Below, one piece after another: positions 1 to 8,200 of a stretch of 64,000 bases of DNA. A program made the position numbers and the translations under genes. The notes beneath the pieces are model-generated. The model had not been told where the DNA came from. It ran no database searches and saw nothing but the letters and a program-made list of their open reading frames with translations. Numbering within the stretch: position 1 is the stretch's first letter; every line of letters starts with the position of its first letter. The stretch comes from M3007 sp046296435 (GTDB lineage: Bacteria > Bacteroidota > Bacteroidia > Chitinophagales > Saprospiraceae), in NCBI GenBank assembly GCA_046296435.1, contig JBKBLI010000010.1:9070-73069 (forward strand). The letters are read 5' to 3'.

Positions 1-462
1 ATGATCACCGATCTCGAGCAGCAGGAACTCAACGTCGATGTCAACGGCGGCATCTCGATCAACGCCATTCGCAACATCACCGGACGCGGCACGGTGATCT
101 GGGGTGCGCGCACCTTAGCCGGCAACGACAACGAGTGGCGCTACGTGAACGTGCGGCGTTTCTTCAATTATGTGGAAGAGTCGGTCAAAAAAGCAACCTA
201 CCGCTTCGTCTTTGAGCCCAACGACGCCAATACCTGGGTTAGCGTAAGGGCCATGATCGAGAACTTCCTCGTCCTGCAATGGAGAGCCGGCGCCCTCCAA
301 GGAGCCAAACCCGAACAGGCCTTCTTCGTGCGCGTAGGCCTTGGCTCTACCATGACCGCCGATGACATCCTCAACGGACGCCTTATCATCGAAATCGGCA
401 TGGCCGTGGTACGCCCCGCAGAGTTCATCGTCCTGAGATTCATGCACAAACTCCCCGAATAG
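1..462 (+). CDS. eCIS/phage-type tail sheath protein, C-terminal part (5' end outside window)
   Basis: The 153 visible residues match the C-terminal domain of contractile tail sheath proteins: a region like GRGTVIWGARTLAG followed by YVNVRRFFNYVEESV, then FEPND..TW..V and a closing beta-rich stretch. In this family the domain sits next to the inner tube and forms the interlocking mesh that drives contraction. The first base of the window happens to be an ATG, but a complete sheath is far longer, so the gene is cut by the window edge and the true start lies upstream. The next gene is a tube protein 50 bp downstream, the usual sheath-tube order in Afp/PVC-like loci. Family assignment is firm; which sheath paralogue this is cannot be told. 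Confidence 0.93.
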   Translation: MITDLEQQELNVDVNGGISINAIRNITGRGTVIWGARTLAGNDNEWRYVNVRRFFNYVEESVKKATYRFVFEPNDANTWVSVRAMIENFLVLQWRAGALQGAKPEQAFFVRVGLGSTMTADDILNGRLIIEIGMAVVRPAEFIVLRFMHKLPE

Positions 463-512
463 GACACCTCTATTTAAACTGATTTTTTTAAAAGAAAAAC
501 ACACCAAACATC

Positions 513-944
513 ATGGCAGATTACCCGCTTCCAAAGTTCCACTTCATGGTAGAATGGGGTGGCAACCGCGTCGGATTCACAGAAGTGAGCGGCTTAGACG
601 TCGAAACTGAAGTCATCGAATACCGCGAAGGCGCCAATCCCGAGTACCACAAGCTCAAAATGCCGGGGATGCAGAAATTCGGCAATATCACGCTCAAACG
701 CGGTACGTTCCAGAGCGACAACCAGTATTTTGAATGGTGGAACAGCGTGCGACTAAACAGTATTGAGCGCCGCGACCTGACGATCAAACTGCTCAATGAG
801 AATCACGAACCCGTGGTAACCTGGCAGGTCAAAAACGCATGGCCTGTCAAAGTGCAGGGTACCGACCTGAAAGCCGACGGCAACGAGGTCGCGATCGAAA
901 CGCTGGAACTGGCCCACGAAGGCCTGACCGTCAATTTCGAATAA
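513..944 (+). CDS. eCIS inner tube protein (gp19-like, first copy)
   Basis: This 143-residue protein has the gp19/Hcp-like phage tail tube fold. Its N-terminus reads PLPKFHFMVEWGGNRVGFTEVSGL, followed by IEYREG..PEYHKLKMPG, a KRGTFQSDN.YFEWW stretch and the conserved LLNENHEPVVTWQVKNAWPVKV block. Such proteins stack as hexamers to form the rigid tube that the sheath pushes through a target membrane. The length is normal for the family. It follows the sheath by 50 bp, and a T/A-tract element lies just before the ATG. A second, diverged tube gene follows at 1177, as with Afp1 and Afp5, where one copy forms the shaft and the other the tube start on the baseplate. Which role belongs to this copy is inferred only from order. 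Confidence 0.93.
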   Translation: MADYPLPKFHFMVEWGGNRVGFTEVSGLDVETEVIEYREGANPEYHKLKMPGMQKFGNITLKRGTFQSDNQYFEWWNSVRLNSIERRDLTIKLLNENHEPVVTWQVKNAWPVKVQGTDLKADGNEVAIETLELAHEGLTVNFE

Positions 945-1176
945 AACGATCCGGTTCGGCCCTGCGTTTTCGTCGAAATAGGGGCCGGAACCTTCGGGCC
1001 GCTCAGGAGCGCAATGCAGCGTATCGTACCACACGCGCGTCAGCGGAGGTATCTGCGTTCCTCTCCGGCGTTCCTAAGCGATTCAGATGATGTTTTTTCA
1101 ATCGATTCACCAGTCGCTCCAGGCGCGCAACCCCAATATTAGTTGCGCGCCCGGCGACAACGACTAATCAAGCGCC

Positions 1177-1620
1177 ATGCCATATTATCCGCCGGTGGGA
1201 TTTCATTTTCGCGTCGAGTTTCAGGGGATACCCGGTCTTCAGGCGCAGGACGCTTTCTTTCAGGAAGTGAGCGGACTGAGTCGCCAACTGGAAACCGAAG
1301 CCATCAAGTCAGGCGGCGAAAACCGCTTTTCTTACGCCCTGCCTTTGAGGGCCAAATACCCCAATCTCGTGCTCAAGCGGGGCTTGTTCCTCGATTCGGC
1401 CATCATCAAGTGGGTGGACGACGCCATGCTGCATATGGACATACATCCCGTGACCGTCATGGTTACCCTCCTCAACGAAAATCACGAACCCCTTCAAAGC
1501 TACCAGTGCGTCAACGCTTGGCCGGCAAAGTGGTCCATAGCCGGCCTAAACGCAGAGAAAAGTGAAATTCTCGTCGAAAATATGGAATTGATCTATCACT
1601 ACTTCAATATTATACAATAA
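1177..1620 (+). CDS. eCIS inner tube protein (gp19-like, second copy)
   Basis: A 147-residue second member of the tube family. It shares the pattern YPPVGFHFRVEF, QEVSGLSRQLETEAIKSGGENRF, LKRGLFLDSAIIKWVDD and VTLLNENHEPLQSYQCVNAWPAKW with the gene at 513, but most positions differ, so this is an old paralogue and not a recent duplication. In Afp/PVC a diverged tube protein (Afp5/Pvc5-like) makes the first ring on the spike. Its place directly before the small DUF5908 gene and the LysM baseplate gene fits that role, which I infer. It ends 6 bp before the next start. Confidence 0.92.
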   Translation: MPYYPPVGFHFRVEFQGIPGLQAQDAFFQEVSGLSRQLETEAIKSGGENRFSYALPLRAKYPNLVLKRGLFLDSAIIKWVDDAMLHMDIHPVTVMVTLLNENHEPLQSYQCVNAWPAKWSIAGLNAEKSEILVENMELIYHYFNIIQ

Positions 1621-1626
1621 CGCGCC

Positions 1627-1803
1627 ATGCCTGTCGAAATCAGAGAATTGATCATACGGGCCAATATGCCCGAGCCTACGCCGGACGCCAACGCCGCCAA
1701 TCCAATCAACGCCAATCAAACCCAGCCGGTCAGTAGCTCAACACTCAGTAAAACCGTCAAGGCCATTATTGAATCCGAACAACGCAGAAAGAACGAACGA
1801 TGA
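1627..1803 (+). CDS. DUF5908-like eCIS mini-protein (58 aa)
   Basis: A 58-codon frame beginning MPVEIRELIIRANM, then a Pro/Asn-rich middle and a basic C-terminus ESEQRRKNER. The N-terminal MPVEIRELII pattern is that of the short DUF5908 proteins that sit between the tube and LysM genes in many Bacteroidota injection-system loci. The stop overlaps the start of the next gene (ATGA at 1800-1803), which indicates translational coupling. Its function is unknown; its position suggests a small baseplate or tube-assembly factor. Confidence comes from the conserved N-terminus, the tight spacing (6 bp and overlap) and the syntenic position. Confidence 0.85.
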   Translation: MPVEIRELIIRANMPEPTPDANAANPINANQTQPVSSSTLSKTVKAIIESEQRRKNER

Positions 1804-2516
1804 TACAAGCAAAAAGCGGCGGCGCTCTTTTGAGCGCCATAGTCAACAGCGTACCCTTTCCGGATAGACTTACCTTGCTTCCGGTGGTGAAGTTTGACCC
1901 CATTCCCGTGCCCGTGCCTTTGCCTCCCTATCAGGCCATGTTCAATCCAGAGAACTGGAATATAGAAGAGCATATGGTGTATAATCAGGAGTCGCCTGCC
2001 GGCTCGAAAGGAGGTCCGGTTCGTTACGTAAAAGAAACCAACCGCACCCTTTCCTTTGACCTGATCATCGACGGTACGGGCGCAAGCGGCGAGAAACGCA
2101 GCGTAACCCTCGACTTGTTGTATTTGAAAGAGGTCATCGGTTACAATGGCGAGGAACACCGCAACAATCGTGTGATTGTGGTGTGGGGAACCAACATATT
2201 CAAAGGCGTTTTTTATGAGATAAAAATCAATAAGACCCTCTACAAAACCGACGGCACGCCCTTGCGGGCTAAAGTATCCTTAAAATTCAAAGAGGATACC
2301 TCTTTGGAAAAAAGTATCCTGAACCGCAACATGCGCTCCGCCGACCTGACCCGCGAGCATATCGTAAAAAGCGGAGATCGACTCGACCTGTTGGCCAACC
2401 ATATGTATGGCGATTCGCGCTTCTATCTAGAAGTGGCCCGCGCCAACCGAATGACGACCTTCCGAACGGGGTTAACGCCCGGCCTCAAACTGATTTTTCC
2501 TCCCACCGAAAAGTAA
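1800..2516 (+). CDS. eCIS tube-terminator/baseplate protein with C-terminal LysM domain
   Basis: A 238-residue protein. Residues about 40-170 form the contractile-injection-system tube-type N-terminal domain (YQAMFNPENWNIEEH, then SFDLIIDGTGASG, LLYLKEVIGYNG, VVWGTNIFKGVFYEI). Residues about 187-236 form a LysM domain (HIVKSGDRLDLLANHMYGDS ... LTPGLKLIFPP). It corresponds to Afp7/gp53-like proteins that clamp the tube to the hub; the LysM fold here is a structural adaptor and not necessarily a peptidoglycan binder. It overlaps the upstream mini-gene by 4 bp and lies 9 bp before the spike gene. Confidence 0.92.
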   Translation: MIQAKSGGALLSAIVNSVPFPDRLTLLPVVKFDPIPVPVPLPPYQAMFNPENWNIEEHMVYNQESPAGSKGGPVRYVKETNRTLSFDLIIDGTGASGEKRSVTLDLLYLKEVIGYNGEEHRNNRVIVVWGTNIFKGVFYEIKINKTLYKTDGTPLRAKVSLKFKEDTSLEKSILNRNMRSADLTREHIVKSGDRLDLLANHMYGDSRFYLEVARANRMTTFRTGLTPGLKLIFPPTEK

Positions 2517-2525
2517 AGCGCCGCC

Positions 2526-4346
2526 ATGCTCAACGCCATCACAAGTCAATTGCTGCCGCCTGTTCCGGCGGATATCACTCTGGTCACTTTAGTCGTAAAA
2601 ATCAACGGTGTGCCAATACCGGATACCATCCCGGTCAGCAGCGTGACGGTGACCTATCGCTGCAACCGCATCCCCTATGCGCTTGTGACCATACTGGACG
2701 GCGATGTGCCTTCTCAGGATTTTCCAAGCTCCAATCTCGATACCTTTTCCCCGGGCCAACAGATCGAAATAAGCGCTGGCTACTCCGGGGCCAACGAGCA
2801 GATTTTCAAAGGGATTATCGTTCGGCATAGCGTCAAGATCATGCAGGATGAGGCGTCCTATATCGAAATCGAATGTAAGGACCAAGCCGTGAGGCTCACC
2901 GCCGGACGACGCAACAAGTATTTTTTTGAAAAAAAAGACAGCGAGATCATCGAAAGTATCCTGCGCGATCATCAGATCAATCCTTCGGTAGCGGCTACCG
3001 CCTTGCGCCACAAACAGATGGTGCAGTACTATGCCAGCGACTGGGACTTTCTGCTCACCCGCGCTGAGGCCAACGGTATGCTTGCGCTTACAGATGCCGG
3101 CAAGGTGAGCGTCAAAAAGCCGGATTTTGCCCAGGACCCCAAATTTACGCTCAACTACGGAACGAGTATCTACGAGTTTGAAGCCGAGATGGACGCCCGC
3201 GACCAGTTCCCCAAAGCCGAAGCGACCTCTTGGAGTCCGGGCGACCAACGTCTGATCCGGATATCTTCAGGCAGCTTTGGAGGTCCTGAAGGTGGGCAGG
3301 GGAGCGCGCTGTCATCCATCGCCGGATCGCTGGGTATCAACCTGCCCGGCGCCAGTCCTGACACAGATTTCCGGGAGGTAATGGGTTGGAGAGCGTACGG
3401 TTTGCAGCATGGAGGCGCATTCACCAACGAAGAATGTCAGGCATGGGCCGATGCGCAGGCCATTAAAAGCGAATTGGCAAAAAAAAGGGGACGCGTCAAG
3501 TTTCAGGGCGTGGCCGACATCCGCCCGGGACAATGTATCCAGATCAACGGCGTAGGGCTTCGTCATAGCGGCAAAGTATTTGTCACCGGCGTAGTGCATG
3601 AAATAGGCGAGGGCGTATGGTTCACCCATGCCCAGTTCGGCCTGCCCATGCGTTGGACCGCGCAGGAGTTCGACGACCTCAATGATACCCCTGCCGCCGC
3701 CCTGCTCCCCGCCGTAAACGGCCTGCAAATCGGCATCGTTACCGAACTTAAAGGCTCGCCGGCAGACCCGGACTTCCGTATTCAGGTGCGATTGCCTTTG
3801 GTCGAAACCGGCGGCGACGGCGTGTGGTCGCGCCTTGCCCAGCAGGATGCCGGCGCTAATCGGGGCGCCGTCTGGCGTCCCGAAATAGGCGACGAAGTGA
3901 TCGTGGGCTTCATCAACGACGACCCCCGGCACGCCGTAGTGATCGGCGCCTTACACAGCGCCCAAAACCCCGCGCCTATACCCGCCGCCGACGAAAATCA
4001 CGAAAAAGGATGGATCACCCGAAGCGATATGCGCCTGGTGTTCAATGATGAAAAGAAAAGCGTCGCCATCCAAACGCCAAATGGAAAGCAAATCCGCATC
4101 GACGAAGACGAAGACCTGATCGAGATCAGCGACCGGCACCAAAACCGGATTGTCCTGGATCAGAACGGCATCATCATTGAATCGGGCAAAGACCTCACCC
4201 TCAAAGCGCTTCAGAATATGAAAATCGAAGCCTTCAAAATACAAGAGGAAGCCCAAGTCTCCATCGAGATCCAGTCGCAGGGACAAGCGCGGATCAAGGC
4301 TACCAGCGATATGGAAATCGGCGCCACCTTTGTTAGAATCAATTGA
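2526..4346 (+). CDS. eCIS spike hub, VgrG-like (gp27-gp5 fusion)
   Basis: A 606-residue VgrG-type protein. Residues about 20-390 resemble the gp27/late-control-D hub (FSPGQQIEISAGY, QIFKGIIVRHSVKI, YYASDWDFLLTRAEANGM). Residues about 395-490 are the gp5-type OB-fold (GIVTELKGSPADPDFRIQV ... WRPEIGDEVIVGFINDDPRH). Residues about 500-606 hold short repeating beta-strands (IRIDEDEDLIEISDRHQN..., KALQNMKIEAFKIQEEAQ) that should form the triangular needle. The trimer sits at the tip of the tube and receives the PAAR cone encoded next. No extra C-terminal effector domain is present. Confidence 0.93.
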   Translation: MLNAITSQLLPPVPADITLVTLVVKINGVPIPDTIPVSSVTVTYRCNRIPYALVTILDGDVPSQDFPSSNLDTFSPGQQIEISAGYSGANEQIFKGIIVRHSVKIMQDEASYIEIECKDQAVRLTAGRRNKYFFEKKDSEIIESILRDHQINPSVAATALRHKQMVQYYASDWDFLLTRAEANGMLALTDAGKVSVKKPDFAQDPKFTLNYGTSIYEFEAEMDARDQFPKAEATSWSPGDQRLIRISSGSFGGPEGGQGSALSSIAGSLGINLPGASPDTDFREVMGWRAYGLQHGGAFTNEECQAWADAQAIKSELAKKRGRVKFQGVADIRPGQCIQINGVGLRHSGKVFVTGVVHEIGEGVWFTHAQFGLPMRWTAQEFDDLNDTPAAALLPAVNGLQIGIVTELKGSPADPDFRIQVRLPLVETGGDGVWSRLAQQDAGANRGAVWRPEIGDEVIVGFINDDPRHAVVIGALHSAQNPAPIPAADENHEKGWITRSDMRLVFNDEKKSVAIQTPNGKQIRIDEDEDLIEISDRHQNRIVLDQNGIIIESGKDLTLKALQNMKIEAFKIQEEAQVSIEIQSQGQARIKATSDMEIGATFVRIN

Positions 4347-4422
4347 TTTGCATGTAGCGCGCGCCTGATTCTTCACAGGCTAACGCTCATTGCCACATAC
4401 CACACATATCAACATTATTAGT

Positions 4423-4812
4423 ATGCCAGCAGCAGCCAGAATGGGCGATATGCACGTCTGCCCTTTGGTCAATCCGGGGGGAGTCCCACACACGGGCGGC
4501 CCGATCCTCTCATCGGGCGTGCCCACCGTACTCATTGGCGGAACGCCTGCCGCGGTGGTCGGCGACATGTGCGCCTGCGTCGGCCCGCCTGACAGCATCG
4601 TGGCAGGATCGCAAACTGTGCTNNNNNNNNNNNNNNNNNNNNNNNNNNNNNNNNNNNNNNNNNNNNNNNNNNNNNNNNNNNNNNNNNNNNNNNNNNNNNN
4701 NNNNNNNNNNNNNNNNNNNNNGATAGGCGGTAAACCCGCCGCCCGTATGGGCGACAGTACGGCGCACGGGGGGCAAATCACCCTGGGCTGCCCAACCGTA
4801 CTCATTGGTTAA
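4423..4812 (+). CDS. PAAR spike-tip protein (interrupted by an artificial N run)
   Basis: PAAR proteins cap the VgrG needle and bind one metal ion at the tip. The start MPAAARMGDMHVCP is at 4423; a TTG 33 bp upstream is in frame but lacks family resemblance. The repeated PAAR patterns VLIGGTPAAVVGD and IGGKPAARMGDSTAHGG, and the end LGCPTVLIG, are all visible. N bases at 4623-4721 split the gene. Joining the two sides with nothing between them gives TVLIGGKPAARMGD, an exact family pattern, and a 96-residue product, the usual PAAR length. The gap is therefore very probably empty. Confidence 0.92.
   Translation: MPAAARMGDMHVCPLVNPGGVPHTGGPILSSGVPTVLIGGTPAAVVGDMCACVGPPDSIVAGSQTVXXXXXXXXXXXXXXXXXXXXXXXXXXXXXXXXXXIGGKPAARMGDSTAHGGQITLGCPTVLIG
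4623..4721. other. Assembly gap (99 N), probably zero true length
   Basis: The two flanks join cleanly in frame into an uninterrupted PAAR protein of normal length if the N run is simply removed. Confidence 0.85.
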
Positions 4813-4833
4813 ATACCAACTCACACTTTCCAC

Positions 4834-5256
4834 ATGTTGCAAAAAAAATTTCTTGGCATAGGCTGGGCTTTTCCGATTGAATTCGACCACGCATCCGGAA
4901 CCGTCCAAAGAGTTGCCGAACTCGAAGACATCGCTCAGAGCCTTACCATCTTGCTGCGCACCCGTCCGGGAGAACGCGTCATGCGACCTGACTATGGTTG
5001 CGCGTTGGACGACCTGCTTTTCGAGCCTACCAACGAAGGGCTGCTCACCTTTGTCAAAGACCTCATATCGACGGCCATACTCTACTACGAGCCGCGCATA
5101 GATCTTCAAAAGGTGGTGATCGACGCCGACCCGGCGTTGATTCAGGAGGGTAAACTATATATCGAGATCAGTTTTGTAGTGCGCAGCACCAATGGCCGCT
5201 ACAATTACGTGTATGATTATTATAAACGCGAAGCCAGCATACAACCTCTGATATGA
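4834..5256 (+). CDS. eCIS baseplate wedge protein, GPW/gp25 family
   Basis: A 140-residue gp25-like protein. The conserved core is visible: FLGIGWAFPIEF near the N-terminus, then IAQSLTILLRTRPGERVMRPDYGCALDDLLFEP, which includes the family's RTRPGERVMRPDYG block, and EPRIDLQKVVID. In contractile systems gp25 joins the baseplate wedge to the first sheath disc and triggers sheath assembly. It ends in an ATGA overlap (5253-5256) with the giant baseplate gene, so the two are translationally coupled. Confidence 0.94.
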   Translation: MLQKKFLGIGWAFPIEFDHASGTVQRVAELEDIAQSLTILLRTRPGERVMRPDYGCALDDLLFEPTNEGLLTFVKDLISTAILYYEPRIDLQKVVIDADPALIQEGKLYIEISFVVRSTNGRYNYVYDYYKREASIQPLI

Positions 5257-8200
5257 GCCAAAACAAACATTGTCACCCTTTGGAGTACGCGGGTAGTTCG
5301 CAAATCGAGCGCCTCGTAGCTGCCCTTCAACCAGGGTACTTCCAGTTAGATGAGCGCAGTTTACAGGATTTGATTGTGGCTGCCTCCCAATACGCTCAGG
5401 CCCTGCGCTTCTTTGACCACAACGACCAGCATCCGGAAGGCGTCTATTGGGATCGCTTTTGGGAGGTGGAATTACTCACTTATCTGGCTGTGGTAGCCGC
5501 CAAGGATACAGATGAATTACGCAAAAAATACGAAGAGGCAGACCTCGCCTTTACTAAAAAAACAAACGAAAAAAACAGCGCCAAAAAGGGGGTAAAATCG
5601 ACTGAATCGCCGCTGGCAACTTATTTGCCCCTGATCGAGCTGTTGCGCCAATTAGCCTGGTCGATCGAAGATACCTACCAGAAATTAAGTCGCGTTGGGC
5701 ACCCGCTCCAAATCCGATTGCTCAACAGCATCCGCCGCGACAACTGCTGCGATACCGATGAACTGGAGAGCGCCCTGCGCAAACTCATCAAGTACCACAA
5801 GGCCGCCACATCATCCAAGGAGCCCCTTTCTTACACGCGTTACGAGGCATTTTTTTCCGATGATAGGCGCTGGGGCTTACGCAACCGGACTGACTTCGAG
5901 GCCATCGTGCCCGATACCCAGATCACGCAGGAGGTCCTTCGGGAGATATTTATCATTTACTACGACGCCTGGCTCCTGCTCAAAAAAGAGGCGAAGGAAG
6001 CGTTCGACGTAGAGTTGGCCCGCGCCGAATTGCCCGAAGACGTGGAGGAGCGCGTAATGGAGCCGCATGTGGCGCTTTTTATAGCCTTTCTGCGGCTATT
6101 CCGTCATGCGCAGGATAGCCTGAACGAACTGAGCGAAAAGCATTTGGACTACTATTACGATCAGGCGCTCGGCTTTTGCCGCCGGCCAGAGACTCCCGAC
6201 GAGGTATGGCTGATCTTGAAACTGGCAAGGGATGTTGACCATTTTCTATTGCAAAAAGGCGAGGCATTTCTCGCCGGAAACGACAAAAACGGCGCGCAGT
6301 TGATCTTCGAAGCTATTGAAGATTGGGTGCTGCGTCAGGCGACCGTGGCCGATATTCGCAATACTTACATCGACCCTGAGTGCGGCAAGATTAATGCCAA
6401 CCCTGACGTCGCCAAGGCATACGAAAACGGCGTTGAAAAGCCCAACGAAAGCGCCCTGCACTGGCGTAGCATGGGCGATGATAACCAACTTCCCGACGGC
6501 CAATTCGGATGGGCAATCGCCAGCCCGCAACTCATCCTGAGGGAAGGAAAACGCGTCATCGATCTCAAGATGAAGGTAGTGACGCATCCCGTTCCCGATC
6601 TGTCCTGGATCGCACAGCAAAATTTGTTTGGCGTCTGGCTAAGCGCCAGGGAGGATTGGGTGCGTCTCGCGCACAGCCCTGACCGAATCACCGACCCGGA
6701 TACAATGCCGGACTTGCCGCAGGGGGCCTTCAATATCTTTTTTACGGACGACGTTTTGCATTTTCGCATCGTGTTGGAGCGCGACGATCCCGCCATAGAG
6801 GCCTTGGGCGAAGATGCAGCCGCTCTTGCAGGCTTCAATACCCCGTGGCCCATGCTCAAAATCATCGTCAACCCTCAGCGCGTTGCCGACTGTCCTCCCA
6901 ACAGCCCCGTACCAACAACGGTCGAAATTTACGAAATCCTACGGACCCTCTGTATCGGCGAAATACGTATCGCCGTGAAAGCCTCAGGTATTCGCGAAAA
7001 CCTAATCGTTCAAAACGACCAGGGTCTCTTTGATGGCGCTCAAAAAGTTTTCCCCTTTGGCCCGACGCCCGAGGTAGGCAACAAGTTTTTCCTCGGCAGT
7101 ACCGAAGTGTTCCAAAAAGCCCTCACCTGCCTGAAAGTCTGCTTCGACTGGATAGCGCCTCCCGATGATTTTGCCGAACACTACAAAGCCTACTCTTCAA
7201 TTAAAAAAAACAACAACCAAGTCGTCAATGCGCCCAACCCCTATCTGAAGATTGATTTTATTGACCGTGCAGATGTGCCCATACCCAAACAACTGACGCG
7301 CTTTGGTAAACGTGGCGCCGATGACCAACTGGGCGGTATGGTTACAGATATGAACGGCAATCCTTTGGAGGCAATCCGCGTAGTTTTGCTGGACGCCAAC
7401 AACTCCGACAAGGCGTCAGTAGCAACGGATAGCGAAGGAAGATACGCCTTTTCAGGCCCGATTGACGCTCAACTTACCATTGTGTTCAGGGCGCCGCCGC
7501 AAAGCGACGCCGACCCGGATAAATCTCCTTTGTACGAGTCATTGACGCATTTCGCCGCAATAGACGGAGGTAGTCCCTCCGCTATTTCGATTGGTGAATT
7601 TGCGGTGATCAACGCAGTACTGTTTCCTAAAAATGTGCTGTTTGGCAAGTTTGATCAAATCCGTGGTAAGGTGGAAGATATCTACGGCAATCCCATAAAC
7701 AGCGGGGTTACCCTAACCCTCGGCGGCGATAACCTGTCCCTTAACGCCGACGGAACCTTCAATGCTCCGGCCAAGAATAACCAAAATTTGGTTGTTTCCG
7801 CCTCGGCTGCGCAGTTCAAAGCCCCTTCTTCGGGCACAATCCAACTTGACGATTTTACGCAGTTGCGCATCGTTTTGGAGCCTGCCGAACGGACATTGGA
7901 TTCGGGGATCGCCATCAACGCTTCAGATCCCAGAATTTCAGGTAAGATTACCGACAGTAAATCCGCCGCGCAGGAGATAGAGAACGCTTTTGTTGAGGTT
8001 TCCAACAGCGTTCAAACTATCAAAGCCTTCTCCAATGCAAACGGCGATTATGAACTGCCCCTTTTTGCTCCCGGCAATTCTGTGCGCTTCTTTCCTTATC
8101 CCTATGCCAACGCGATAATATTGCTCCCGACAGCTTTTATTGCCGCTACAGCCAACAAGCCAACGATCAATGCCCGCTTGTTATCAAAGCCGCGTCTGTA

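Noticed and set aside
839..1090. Plus-strand 83-codon frame between the tube genes
   Set aside because: It overlaps the first tube gene in another frame, is Arg-rich as shadow frames here are, and has no conserved start.
1123..1152. Inverted repeat gcgcgcaa/ttgcgcgc as a terminator
   Set aside because: No T tract follows and the tube genes on both sides look co-transcribed; at most a weak RNA structure.
4390..4422. Upstream TTG start for the PAAR gene
   Set aside because: The extra 11 residues do not resemble PAAR proteins; the ATG at 4423 gives the family N-terminus.
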